From positions 213,501-277,500 of the forward strand of contig CP065014.1 in the NCBI GenBank assembly GCA_016700335.1: a stretch of 64,000 nucleotides of DNA. The letters are read 5' to 3'. This DNA is from Chlorobiota bacterium (GTDB lineage: Bacteria; Bacteroidota; Ignavibacteria; OLB7). A program made the position numbers and the translations under genes. This document shows, one piece after another, positions 37,797 to 46,233 of the stretch (its first letter is position 1; each line of letters starts with the position of its first letter). Under the pieces are notes generated by a model. That model made no database searches. It was not told the DNA's origin and worked only from the letters and a program-made list of their open reading frames with translations.

Positions 37797-38174
37797 ATGA
37801 AATTTAAATTAAATTACCTAATCCATTATAATAATATAGTTTTGTTTGTATTATTAATACAGTTTTGTTATTCATGTACAAATAACACAAAGGTTTTAGA
37901 TGCTCAATTACCTTGTGAAAATTTAGATTCGAAGTACTCAAGTTCTATTAAAGTAATAATTAATTCAACTTGTATGAATGCAAGGTGCCACGATGGTGCT
38001 GGAGTAGCCCCAACAAATTACGCAACTTATGAGGGGCTTATGGTTTCAGTTAATTTAGGAACTTTTAAGAACCGAGTTTTAGAGAAAAAAGATATGCCAG
38101 TAAATTTGTCATTATCTGATTTAGAGCTAAAAAAAATTAGCTGTTGGTTAGATGATGGTGCTAAAAATAATTAA
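37797..38174 (+). CDS. Small lipoprotein with a CX4CH cytochrome-like motif
   Basis: A 125-residue exported protein. ATG 37797 is preferred over an in-frame TTG 15 bases earlier. The N-terminus has a hydrophobic segment ending C-Y-S-C-T-N-N, a likely lipobox. The motif C59-M-N-A-R-C64-H65-D-G resembles a c-type heme site but has four residues between the cysteines instead of two. A possible distal Met occurs in K-D-M-P, and there is a second Cys in I-S-C-W-L-D-D-G-A near the C-terminus as in small cytochromes of FCB bacteria. Heme binding is inference. It ends 28 bases before the Kelch gene. Confidence 0.75.
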   Translation: MKFKLNYLIHYNNIVLFVLLIQFCYSCTNNTKVLDAQLPCENLDSKYSSSIKVIINSTCMNARCHDGAGVAPTNYATYEGLMVSVNLGTFKNRVLEKKDMPVNLSLSDLELKKISCWLDDGAKNN

Positions 38175-38202
38175 TATATGTTATCAAAAAAAATCAAAAA
38201 AA

Positions 38203-39408
38203 ATGAATAAATTTGTTGTTCTACTTTCAGTAATCTTGACTCTAAATATATCTTTATATGGACAAGGTAAATGGATTCAAAAGGCTAATTTTCCAGGAGT
38301 TGCTACTCATGAGGGAGTAGGATTTACTATAAATGGGAAAGGTTACATTGTTGGTGGTACAATTAAATATCCAAATTGGACTAATGAAGTTTGGGAATAC
38401 AACCCAAGCAATGATAGTTGGATTAAAAAATCTAATGCTCCAATTGATGGATTACGCGAGCCTGTGGCTTTTGTTATTGGAAACAAAGCATACATAGGGA
38501 CAGGAATGAATGGAACTTCACTTATAAATGATTTTTGGGAATATGATCCAGCTATAGATAAGTGGACAGTAAAAACAAAATTTCCTGGAACCCCAAGAAG
38601 GGATGCAATTGGTTTTGCAATAGATAACAAAGGTTATATTGGATTAGGAAGTGATTCTAAAGTAAAAAATAATGATTTATACGAATATGATCCACAATTA
38701 GATAAATGGATAGTAAAAGCAAGTTTGCCTGCATCAATACGTGATGCTTCAATTGTGTTTACCTTAGGGAATAAAGCATATTTAACTACAGGGAGAAATG
38801 GATCATCGGTCTATAATGACTTATGGGAATATGATGCCATCAATAATAAATGGTCACAAAAATTAAATTATGCTGGAGTTGCAAGGTCTGAATCTGTTTC
38901 ATTTGTAATAGGATTATATGCGTTTGTAGGTTTAGGACATACAGGTGGAGCAGTTGACTTTTGGGCTTACAATCAATTGAAAAATAGTTGGACTGTTGCA
39001 ACTAATTTCCCAGGTGGAGAACGTTTCGAATCTGTATCATTTTCGATTGGTAATAAGGGTTATGTTGGGTTAGGATCTGTAGTAGGGAAAGGGCTTCAAA
39101 ATGACTTTTGGGAGTATGACTTAGGCACAACAGACTTAGATGAAATTAACATTCAAAAAGATGAGTTTTCAGTTTATCCAAATCCAATTAGTAATTATTT
39201 AAATCTATTATTACCCTCAAATGATATAAAACAACTTGAGTTGACAATTTTTGATGTTAATGGTAAAGAAGTTTTTAAAAAACAATTTGTTAATTTTTCA
39301 ATTATGGAAAAACTTAATATACCTGAATTTGTAAATGGAGATTATTTTGTTCAAGTAGTAACATATAAAGGGAAAGTGTTTAATAAAAAAATATCTATTT
39401 TGAAGTAG
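38203..39408 (+). CDS. Kelch-repeat beta-propeller protein with T9SS tail
   Basis: A 401-residue secreted protein. ATG 38203 gives the signal peptide M-N-K-F-V-V-L-L...L-Y-G-Q; a longer frame start upstream would bury it. About six Kelch blades of ~48 residues follow, each with a G-K-G/A-Y-I/V-G-x-G beta strand and a W-E-Y-D/N-P-x-x-D-x-W motif. Residues about 325-401 are a T9SS sorting tail (V-Y-P-N-P-I-S-N-Y-L). Probably a cell-surface or released binding protein. It sits just after the small cytochrome-like lipoprotein, likely as one transcript. Confidence 0.93.
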   Translation: MNKFVVLLSVILTLNISLYGQGKWIQKANFPGVATHEGVGFTINGKGYIVGGTIKYPNWTNEVWEYNPSNDSWIKKSNAPIDGLREPVAFVIGNKAYIGTGMNGTSLINDFWEYDPAIDKWTVKTKFPGTPRRDAIGFAIDNKGYIGLGSDSKVKNNDLYEYDPQLDKWIVKASLPASIRDASIVFTLGNKAYLTTGRNGSSVYNDLWEYDAINNKWSQKLNYAGVARSESVSFVIGLYAFVGLGHTGGAVDFWAYNQLKNSWTVATNFPGGERFESVSFSIGNKGYVGLGSVVGKGLQNDFWEYDLGTTDLDEINIQKDEFSVYPNPISNYLNLLLPSNDIKQLELTIFDVNGKEVFKKQFVNFSIMEKLNIPEFVNGDYFVQVVTYKGKVFNKKISILK

Positions 39409-39469
39409 CTTATAAAACTTTAAATTGTTTGTGCTATTTTAATAAGTTCATTTTAGAATTAAAGTTAAA

Positions 39470-39510
39470 AAACCTTCCAAATATTATCTAAAAAAATAAT
39501 TGGAAGGTTT
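39470..39510. terminator. Bidirectional terminator between convergent Kelch and VOC genes
   Basis: AAACCTTCCAA (39470-39480) pairs with TTGGAAGGTTT (39500-39510). On the minus strand it is followed by six Ts, so it mainly serves the VOC gene at 39631. Confidence 0.8.
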
Positions 39511-39630
39511 GGATAATTTTTAAAAAAACTCAGATAAAATCATAATATAATAGCAATCATATGTATAAAATGAAAATTTAAATATTTTTAAAATTATAAT
39601 TGAAGTTTTTATTCCAAAATTAATAAAAAA

Positions 39631-39999
39631 CTATTTAGTTGAATGAAGACCAATTTTATTCCCCTCTGTATCAGTAAAATAAGCCATGAAGCCGTTTGAA
39701 CCTATAAGGGTTTTAGATAATATGATACTACCACCTGCAGATTCTACTTTAGATAAAACTAAACTTAAGTCTTCTCCACCATTTAAATAAACTAATGATC
39801 CATTAATTGATGGCTCATAACCATCTCCTTCAATAATACAACCACCAATACCGTTTTGCATATCAGCAGGAAAGAATGCAGATTTCATACCCATGCCTTC
39901 CATTACTTGCATTTCACAACTTAATATTGTTTCGTAAAAACTTTTAGCTCTTGCGAAATCTTTTACTGGGATTTCGAACCAGTTAATAGCATTTTTCAT
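39631..39999 (-). CDS. VOC family (glyoxalase-like) protein
   Basis: A 122-residue vicinal-oxygen-chelate fold protein with two beta-alpha-beta-beta-beta modules. N-terminal A-I-N-W-F-E-I-P-V-K-D-F-A-R-A-K-S-F-Y and C-terminal A-Y-F-T-D-T-E-G-N-K-I-G-L-H-S are typical of the short VOC proteins found widely in Bacteroidota. Actual substrate unknown. It lies 12 bases downstream of the broken PhnB-like VOC gene, so the two were probably one operon. Confidence 0.9.
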   Translation of the reverse strand: MKNAINWFEIPVKDFARAKSFYETILSCEMQVMEGMGMKSAFFPADMQNGIGGCIIEGDGYEPSINGSLVYLNGGEDLSLVLSKVESAGGSIILSKTLIGSNGFMAYFTDTEGNKIGLHSTK

Positions 40000-40011
40000 T
40001 ATGTATTAATT

Positions 40012-40434
40012 TTAAGAATTTATTAAAGTAGCAATATCAAATTTAGTCATTTTTAAAAACGCTACAATAACTTTTTGACTTTTTTCTGGATTTGACATTA
40101 ACTGACCAAGTATTGTTGGAACAGTTTGCCAAGAAATTCCATGTTGATCATCTAACCAACTACACTGATTATAAACTACATCTTTACCTAAGTTATCCCA
40201 ATAATAATCTATTTCTTCTTGAGTATCACATTCAATAACAAATGAAGTTACAGGTGAGAATTTATATTTTGGACCACCGTTTAAACCCATGAATTTATTT
40301 CCATTTAATTAAAAAGTAACAACTAGAGGATTTTCTGATGTTACTCTAGAATCTTTAAAAATGGAACAATAGTAATCTGCTGCTTCTTTGGCTTTTCAAT
40401 CAAACCATAAATAAGGATAAATTTGTTTGTTCAC
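40012..40434 (-). pseudogene. PhnB-like VOC protein with two in-frame stop codons
   Basis: The open 92-residue 3' part (G-L-N-G-G-P-K-Y-K-F...) is the C-terminal two-thirds of a PhnB/3-demethylubiquinone-methyltransferase-like VOC protein. Reading upstream in the same frame recovers the missing start: GTG 40434, N-K-Q-I-Y-P-Y-L-W-F-D, then TGA at 40398-40396, then K-A-K-E-A-A-D-Y-Y-C-S-I-F-K-D-S, then TAA at 40311-40309 (F-stop-L-N-G, where homologs have F-E-L-N-G), then the open part. There is no frameshift, so decay is by point mutation only. A product initiated at ATG 40290 would lack the first module. The neighbour at 39631 is intact. Confidence 0.88.
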
Positions 40435-40654
40435 AATGAAAGTTAAAATTAAAAATTAATTTGATTCAAGCAAAAAAGGTTTCGTAAATATTGAGTTCAT
40501 AAAATGGATGTAAATTATTGAATTAATTGATTAAGTAATAGAGTATAATATAAAAATAACATGAAAATTTGATTTTCTTAATTAATAATAATAGATTTAT
40601 TAAACAAAAATTTTTTGAAATGAATTTATACAGTTGCTTAAATCTAATTAAGAA

Positions 40655-41053
40655 TTATTTATTCTTTTTCATATTTTCTTTTTCTTTTTTCTTTAATACT
40701 CTATTTAATTCTTCATTAGTTACATGATATCTTTCACAAATAATTTTCCTTGCAATAAGGTCTTGCTTTGCAGCATAAATTGTAATTGTGTTATTTATTT
40801 TTGCTACATTTTTAAGTCTCATTGCGCTATCTAAAATTCTTTTAGGAATATCAACAGCACGCTTTGCATATTCATTGAACATCATGTCTTCAATGCTTGT
40901 TTTGTTTAGAGGCTGATAATAACTGGGCTTTGGGGCTTGAGAATTAGTATATGCAGAATCTGGCTTAGGTTTAGTTGTTTCAGAAGGGGAATCATGACTG
41001 GAACAAGAAAACAATTCAATGGATACAAATAAGATTATTAAGAAATATTTCAT
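40655..41053 (-). CDS. Hypothetical small lipoprotein
   Basis: A 132-residue protein. ATG 41053 gives M-K-Y-F-L-I-I-L-F-V-S-I-E-L-F-S-C with a lipobox Cys at 17; an in-frame ATG at 41068 adds five residues. A Pro/Ser/Lys-rich linker (to about residue 50) is followed by a helical region and a highly charged Lys/Glu C-terminus. No family recognised. Divergent from murI with a 170-base shared upstream region. Confidence 0.65.
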   Translation of the reverse strand: MKYFLIILFVSIELFSCSSHDSPSETTKPKPDSAYTNSQAPKPSYYQPLNKTSIEDMMFNEYAKRAVDIPKRILDSAMRLKNVAKINNTITIYAAKQDLIARKIICERYHVTNEELNRVLKKKEKENMKKNK

Positions 41054-41165
41054 TAGAAAGTTAGACATAATATTAGTGGAAAATAGGAATTTATAACTTT
41101 ATATTTATAAAATTACTAATCAAAATTATAATAAACCTTAATTTTAAATTTCTTTTGTTCTAGAT

Positions 41166-41180
41166 TAGTTACGTTAACTA
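41166..41180. promoter_or_regulatory. Short inverted repeat upstream of murI
   Basis: TAGTTA-CGT-TAACTA within the spacer between the divergent lipoprotein gene and murI. It could be a small operator, but short AT-rich palindromes arise easily by chance. Confidence 0.25.
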
Positions 41181-41222
41181 GAAAAAACTTAATTAATAAA
41201 TTAAATCAATCATAGGTATCTT

Positions 41223-42050
41223 TTGTTAAAGCAGACATCTCCAATAGGGTTATTTGATTCTGGTATAGGTGGATTAACTGTTGTAAGGCAGGTAATGGCT
41301 TCTATGTCAAATGAAAACATTATTTATTTCGGTGATACAGCAAGAGTTCCCTATGGTTCAAAATCAACTGATACAGTAATTGGATATTCACTTCAAGCTG
41401 CAGAATATTTAGAGAGTTTAGGAGTGAAGATAATTATTATTGCATGTAATACTGCATCAGCTGTTGCTTTAGAAGCAGTTCAATCTAGGGTAAAGATCCC
41501 TGTGATTGGTGTGATAAAGCCAGGTGCAAAAGCTGCAGTTGAATTATCAAAAATGGGTAGGATTGGTGTGATTGGTACTGAAGGAACTATTAGATCTGGA
41601 GCATATAAAAAATATATAACAGAATTCAAGAAAGATTCACAAGTTTCAGTTCAGGCTTGTCCTTTGTTCGTTGCACTAGCTGAAGAAGGGTGGGCTCATC
41701 ATAAAGCAACACTACTTATTGCTAATGAATATTTAAAACCTTTATTAAATAATTCAATAGATACATTAATTATGGGCTGTACCCATTATCCTGTTTTAGA
41801 GCCAAGTATAGCTGAAATTTGTGGTGATAATATTGTTTTAATTGATCCTGGAATTGCAACTTCTATTGAAGCTAAGAAAGTTCTAGCCGAAAATAATCTT
41901 TTAAATGATACTAGTGATGATCCGAGATATGAATATTATCTAACAGATCTTCCTCATAAATTTGTGGAGGTTGGAGAACAATTTCTAGGAAAAAAAATGG
42001 ATCATTATCAAAGGATAACTCTCGAAGATCTAAGCATTTTTGGGCATTAG
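41223..42050 (+). CDS. murI: Glutamate racemase
   Basis: A 275-residue cytoplasmic enzyme that makes D-glutamate for peptidoglycan. It shows I-G-L-F-D-S-G-I-G-G-L-T-V at the start, Cys75 in I-A-C-N-T-A-S-A and Cys186 in G-C-T-H-Y-P, the two catalytic cysteines of this cofactor-independent racemase. It starts at TTG 41223 since no ATG precedes the conserved start. Full length for the family. Confidence 0.97.
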   Translation: MLKQTSPIGLFDSGIGGLTVVRQVMASMSNENIIYFGDTARVPYGSKSTDTVIGYSLQAAEYLESLGVKIIIIACNTASAVALEAVQSRVKIPVIGVIKPGAKAAVELSKMGRIGVIGTEGTIRSGAYKKYITEFKKDSQVSVQACPLFVALAEEGWAHHKATLLIANEYLKPLLNNSIDTLIMGCTHYPVLEPSIAEICGDNIVLIDPGIATSIEAKKVLAENNLLNDTSDDPRYEYYLTDLPHKFVEVGEQFLGKKMDHYQRITLEDLSIFGH

Positions 42051-42078
42051 AAAAGAATAAAATAGATAATTAATTTTT

Positions 42079-42987
42079 CTATAAAAAATAATTTCCGTTG
42101 GTGATTTGTTCAATTTCACTAGGTAAGAAATCAAAAATGTGTTCAAGGTAATATTTAAATTCTTCAATTGAAACTTCTTTTTGTGAAACAATAAGGTTCT
42201 CCTTTTTAATTGATAACATGTTCCCATTGAACGAAGCCCTCCCATTTTCTGTTAATATTTGTGCTTGAGAAAATTGTGTGAAAGTTGATTTTGGTGAAGT
42301 GGAATGATAATTTAACATTTGAGAAAAATTTTTTATATCGTAAGTAGTTGTTGAGAATTTATATATTGGTAGCCAAATATTATTGTAAAATTTTTCCAAT
42401 ATATATTTATTATTAATTCCATCAACAATTCTCCAAGTCCCAGATCTTTGTTCAGTTACCACACCAATTTCAATTTTTAACGGATGAATAAATAATCCAC
42501 CAAATCCTACATCGGCTAAATATTTTCCATTAGAAGTATTTATAATCAAACATAGATGATCAAAGTTTTGACCTAACTTTCCAGCAACCCAATCATTAAT
42601 CAACAAATCGAAAGTAGATTTTGGTAAATTAGAATCATTAACTGGAAATTTTCCTCTTGAATATACATTTGCTGATATTAAATCCACTTCATAAAAAGTA
42701 TTTTTTAACATCCAAGAAAACATATAGTTCAATTCGTAACAGAATCCACCTCTTTTTCTAATAATAATTTTATCAAATAAATTTGGCCATTCTAATTCAA
42801 TATGAATTTTGTTTACTATATCATAATTTTCAAAAGGAACAGAAAGCAAATGCCTATGATGTAGGTGATTTAAATATCTCAACTCACCTAAATGATCATA
42901 ACTAGCCCCAATTCTTTTTAAATATTGTTTAAGTTCTCTTTCACCTAATTCTAATTTTGGAGATGATAAAGAAATTGGGATGTACAT
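42079..42987 (-). CDS. Arylamine N-acetyltransferase
   Basis: A 302-residue acetyl-CoA-dependent N-acetyltransferase. The catalytic triad is visible: Cys83 in R-G-G-F-C-Y-E-L-N, His in F-D-H-L-C-L-I and Asp in L-A-D-V-G-F-G. The early V-P-F-E-N motif is also typical. Substrates of the family are aromatic amines and hydrazines; the natural role is unclear. Convergent with murI at its 3' end and divergent from the YceI gene, with a perfect 38-bp palindrome between the two starts. Confidence 0.95.
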   Translation of the reverse strand: MYIPISLSSPKLELGERELKQYLKRIGASYDHLGELRYLNHLHHRHLLSVPFENYDIVNKIHIELEWPNLFDKIIIRKRGGFCYELNYMFSWMLKNTFYEVDLISANVYSRGKFPVNDSNLPKSTFDLLINDWVAGKLGQNFDHLCLIINTSNGKYLADVGFGGLFIHPLKIEIGVVTEQRSGTWRIVDGINNKYILEKFYNNIWLPIYKFSTTTYDIKNFSQMLNYHSTSPKSTFTQFSQAQILTENGRASFNGNMLSIKKENLIVSQKEVSIEEFKYYLEHIFDFLPSEIEQITNGNYFL

Positions 42988-43060
42988 TTTTTAAATGTTT
43001 TAAAATAAAATTAATAGTTAAACATCATAAGTTATTATCGACTAATTTTTGATAATTTTT

Positions 43061-43098
43061 TTTGCAATAATTGATGTTGCAACATCAATTATTGCAAA
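43061..43098. promoter_or_regulatory. Perfect 38-bp palindrome between divergent genes
   Basis: TTTGCAATAATTGATGTTG (43061-43079) is followed directly by its exact reverse complement (43080-43098) with no loop. It sits 73 bases from the N-acetyltransferase start and 51 from the YceI start. A terminator is unlikely because no gene ends here. An operator for a dimeric or tetrameric regulator controlling both genes is the simplest reading. Confidence 0.7.
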
Positions 43099-43149
43099 CT
43101 CAAAATAATCAGTTAAATTTTATTTAAAACTAACTTAAAAACAATAAAA

Positions 43150-43746
43150 ATGAAAAAATTAATTTTAGCTACTTTAGTAACTTTAATAGGTTTTGGTGTA
43201 TTAGCATTTAAACCAGTTCCAGTAGGAAAATGGGATTTGGACAAATCTCATTCAAATGTAAAATTCTCTGTTACACATTTACTAGTGTCAGAAACTGAAG
43301 GTACTTTCAAGATTGCAAATGCAAGTGTACTTTCAGATAAGCCAGATTTTACCGATGCATTAATTAATTTTGATATTGATGTTAATTCTATTAACACTGA
43401 TAATGCAGACCGTGATAAACATTTAAAGAGTGATGATTTTTTTAATGCTGAACAATTTCCAAAAGCAGTTTTTACAAGCACATCTTTTACAAAAGTTAAA
43501 GGTAATAACTATAAATTAATTGGAAACCTTAAAATTAGAGACATAACTAAGCCAGTTACATTTAATGTAATATATGGAGGAACTGTAAAAGATCCTTGGG
43601 GAAATGTTAAGGCTGGTTTTAAAGCAACAACTAAAATCAATCGTTTTGATTATAACTTAAAATGGAATACCTTAACTGAAGTTGGAGGTGCAGTTGTTGG
43701 TAAAGAAGTTACTTTAATTTGTAACATTGAGTTAAAAAAATCATAA
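43150..43746 (+). CDS. YceI family periplasmic lipid-binding-like protein
   Basis: A 198-residue exported lipocalin-like barrel. A signal peptide runs through about residue 19 (L-A-F-K-P). Family motifs follow: W-D-L-D-K-S-H-S-N-V-K-F-S-V-T-H-L, D-x-D-V-N-S-I-N-T-D-N, D-K-H-L-K-S-D-D-F-F, F-P-K-A-V-F-T-S-T and the late G-N-L-K-I-R-D-I-T-K-P-V. Homologs bind isoprenoid or polyprenyl chains. A palindrome upstream and a terminator downstream make it a single-gene unit. Confidence 0.95.
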   Translation: MKKLILATLVTLIGFGVLAFKPVPVGKWDLDKSHSNVKFSVTHLLVSETEGTFKIANASVLSDKPDFTDALINFDIDVNSINTDNADRDKHLKSDDFFNAEQFPKAVFTSTSFTKVKGNNYKLIGNLKIRDITKPVTFNVIYGGTVKDPWGNVKAGFKATTKINRFDYNLKWNTLTEVGGAVVGKEVTLICNIELKKS

Positions 43747-43774
43747 TTTATAAAGTATAAATTTATTAATAAAG

Positions 43775-43808
43775 AAGCAATTGGTAAGAAATTACTGGTT
43801 GCTTTTTT
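43775..43808 (+). terminator. Rho-independent terminator after the YceI gene
   Basis: AAGCAATTGGTAA / GAAA loop / TTACTGGTTGCTT forms a 13-bp stem with three G-U pairs, followed by a T run to 43808. Confidence 0.85.
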
Positions 43809-43948
43809 GTTTTATTGAAACAAGTTAATAGATAATATATGATTTAGAAATTCGTATTTTTAAAATTAGAAAAAAAATAGTACTTAATTATAGATTCTTT
43901 AAGAGATTAATATTACCAATAAAACAAATTGCATTAAAACCATATTTA

Positions 43949-45106
43949 ATGAAACCACAAGAGTTTATAAATAAAACTTCATCTGAAATAGATCCATATT
44001 TAAAGCCTACATTTTCTTTAGGTGTAGAGGAAGAGTATATGATTATAGATCCTAATACACGTGAATTAAAATCTCATTTGGAATTTGGGATATTAGAAAA
44101 AGCCCAAGTGAAATTGCATTCAAATGTTAAGCCCGAAATGCATGGATCAATGCTCGAAATTGGTAGTGAAGTATGTAACAATTCTGCAATATTAAAAGAT
44201 GATTTAAGAAGAATAAGAAAAATTGTTATTGATTTAGTTGAAGAGAATGGTTTAAAACTTGGTGCTGCAAGTACTCATCCATTTTCACATTGGTCAACTC
44301 AAGAAATTACACCAGATGCCAGATATGAGGCTATTGTAGAAGACATGCAAGTACTTGCACGCTCTTTAATAATTTTTGGAATGCATATTCATGTTGGTAT
44401 TGAAAATCGTGAAATTCAGATTCAGCTAATGAATGAGTTACGTTACTTTATGCCACATATTTTAGCTTTAGCAGTTAACTCTCCATTTTGGACTGGCTTT
44501 AATACTGGATTGAAAAGTTATCGTTCAAAAGTATTTGAAAGGTTCCCAAGAACTGGAATACCAGGAGAGTTTAAAAGTTGGAATGATTATCAAAGTTATG
44601 TAAAACTTTTAATTAGAACCAATTGTATTGATAATGCAAAAAAAGTTTGGTATGATATAAGACCTCATCCTACATTTCCAACTCTAGAAATTCGGATTTG
44701 TGATTTGCCGATGACGCTCAACGAAACTGTTGCAATTGCAGCTTTAGTTCAAGCAATAACTGCAAAATTGTTTAAACTTTATCAAAAAAATCTAACTTTT
44801 AGACTTTATAGTAGAGCTTTAATTATGGAAAATAAATGGAGGGCTGTTAGATATGGTTTAGATGGCAAGTTGATTGATTTTGGAAAACAAAAAGAAGTTT
44901 CAACTCGAGAACTTATTCTAGAATTGCTTCACTTTGTTGATGATGTTGTTGATGACTTAGGAAGCCGAAATGAAATTGAATATATTAAAACTATACTAGA
45001 AAACAATACTGGTGCTGAAAGACAACTAAAAGTATATAATGAAAATGATAAAGATACAAAAGCAGTTGTTGATTATATAATTCAACAGACAGCTTTAGGA
45101 ATTTAA
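43949..45106 (+). CDS. Carboxylate-amine ligase (YbdK / GCS2 family)
   Basis: A 385-residue enzyme of the glutamate-cysteine ligase 2 fold. Features are L-G-V-E-E-E-Y-M-I-I-D-P at about residue 25, H-G-S-M-L-E-I-G, G-A-A-S-T-H-P-F, G-M-H-I-H-V-G and R-P-H-P-T-F-P-T-L-E-I-R-I-C-D. Members form gamma-glutamyl-type amide bonds with ATP, with weak GCL activity in YbdK. True substrate unknown. It is monocistronic or leads into the lipoprotein gene 64 bases downstream. Confidence 0.93.
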   Translation: MKPQEFINKTSSEIDPYLKPTFSLGVEEEYMIIDPNTRELKSHLEFGILEKAQVKLHSNVKPEMHGSMLEIGSEVCNNSAILKDDLRRIRKIVIDLVEENGLKLGAASTHPFSHWSTQEITPDARYEAIVEDMQVLARSLIIFGMHIHVGIENREIQIQLMNELRYFMPHILALAVNSPFWTGFNTGLKSYRSKVFERFPRTGIPGEFKSWNDYQSYVKLLIRTNCIDNAKKVWYDIRPHPTFPTLEIRICDLPMTLNETVAIAALVQAITAKLFKLYQKNLTFRLYSRALIMENKWRAVRYGLDGKLIDFGKQKEVSTRELILELLHFVDDVVDDLGSRNEIEYIKTILENNTGAERQLKVYNENDKDTKAVVDYIIQQTALGI

Positions 45107-45170
45107 TGAGTTATTTAATCTAAATAATCTAGTAAGTAAATTGCAAAACTTGCACAAAATTTAAAATATT

Positions 45171-45812
45171 ATGATGTTTAAATTTTTAATTCCTATAATA
45201 ATTTTAACAATTTGTTTTCAAAATGGATGCAAGGAGAATACCAATCTTAACAAAAAAATTGAAGTATCAAAAAGTGAAAAGAGTGCATCTGGATTGGAGA
45301 TAGGGGAAGATAGCCCATCATTTATGCCCTTTCATGTATGGGGTCCTGATAAAGGCTCTAGAACTTGTCCTATATGTAAGTATGGATTGATTCAAGGTCT
45401 AGTTTATTTCATCGGAAATAATCCGAATTGGGTTGACATTAAAAAATGGCTTACTTTTTTGGATTATCAAAACAAAATTAGAACAGGTTATTTTAAGGTT
45501 TATTTTGTTTATGGAAATGATCATAATTTTTCTGAACAAAATAGAACAAATGAATTAGTTAAACTAGCGAAGGATCTGAAAATAGAGTATATAGATATAA
45601 CATATGTACCTTCATTAAATGATGAAGAAAGCTATGTAAACCTAAATAGAATAAACCCAGAAGTTCAAAATACATTCATCTCTTTTTTAGATAGAACAAT
45701 TATTTATAAACACATTAACTTTGTTGCAAATGAAACTAATAATAGAATAATGGAGGAGGAATTAAACAACTCAAAAATTAAATTCAGTCAAATAATTTCA
45801 GTTAATAAATAA
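45171..45812 (+). CDS. CxxC thioredoxin-like lipoprotein
   Basis: A 213-residue exported protein. The signal ends F-Q-N-G-C-K-E-N (lipobox Cys). The core begins P-F-H-V-W-G-P-D-K-G-S-R-T-C-P-I-C-K-Y-G, a pattern I associate with poorly described thioredoxin-like proteins, in which C-P-I-C would be the redox pair. A later helix-strand region fits a thioredoxin fold but lacks the cis-Pro signature I would want to see. Role in the periplasm is unknown; redox function is inferred from CxxC only. The next gene starts 8 bases later. Confidence 0.7.
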   Translation: MMFKFLIPIIILTICFQNGCKENTNLNKKIEVSKSEKSASGLEIGEDSPSFMPFHVWGPDKGSRTCPICKYGLIQGLVYFIGNNPNWVDIKKWLTFLDYQNKIRTGYFKVYFVYGNDHNFSEQNRTNELVKLAKDLKIEYIDITYVPSLNDEESYVNLNRINPEVQNTFISFLDRTIIYKHINFVANETNNRIMEEELNNSKIKFSQIISVNK

Positions 45813-45820
45813 ATTTTCTA

Positions 45821-46198
45821 ATGATGGAATCACTAACGCCAAACATTTTTGTTAAGGATATACAAAAAACAATAGAGTATTATAAATTGTTAGGTTTTGA
45901 TGTTAAAATAACTGTTCCAAAAGAAGGGGAATTTGTTTGGGTTATGATGAGCTGTAATAAGGTTGAATTAATGTTTCAAACTTTTAATAGTATTGGTGAT
46001 GATTTGCCTCCAATAAAAAGAAATAATGGTGGATCTTTATTATTGTATATTCAAATCAAGGGAATAAGGGAGTTTTACAATAGGATAAAAGATGAAGTTA
46101 TTATTCTTAAACATTTAGATAAAACATTTTATGGAGCAACAGAATTTTCTTTAGTAGATGTAAATAATTATGTTTTAACTTTTGCAGAAGATGAATAA
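45821..46198 (+). CDS. VOC family (glyoxalase/bleomycin-resistance-like) protein
   Basis: A 125-residue VOC-fold protein with L-T-P-N-I-F-V-K-D-I-Q-K-T-I-E-Y-Y-K-L-L-G-F near the start and Y-G-A-T-E-F-S-L-V-D-V-N-N-Y-V-L-T-F-A at the end. That is the common layout of bleomycin-resistance-type VOC proteins. Enzymatic function unassigned. It follows the CxxC lipoprotein by 8 bases, so the two are probably cotranscribed. Confidence 0.88.
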   Translation: MMESLTPNIFVKDIQKTIEYYKLLGFDVKITVPKEGEFVWVMMSCNKVELMFQTFNSIGDDLPPIKRNNGGSLLLYIQIKGIREFYNRIKDEVIILKHLDKTFYGATEFSLVDVNNYVLTFAEDE

Positions 46199-46233
46199 AG
46201 TATAATTAAAGTATTCAAGAAAAAATCTAAATA

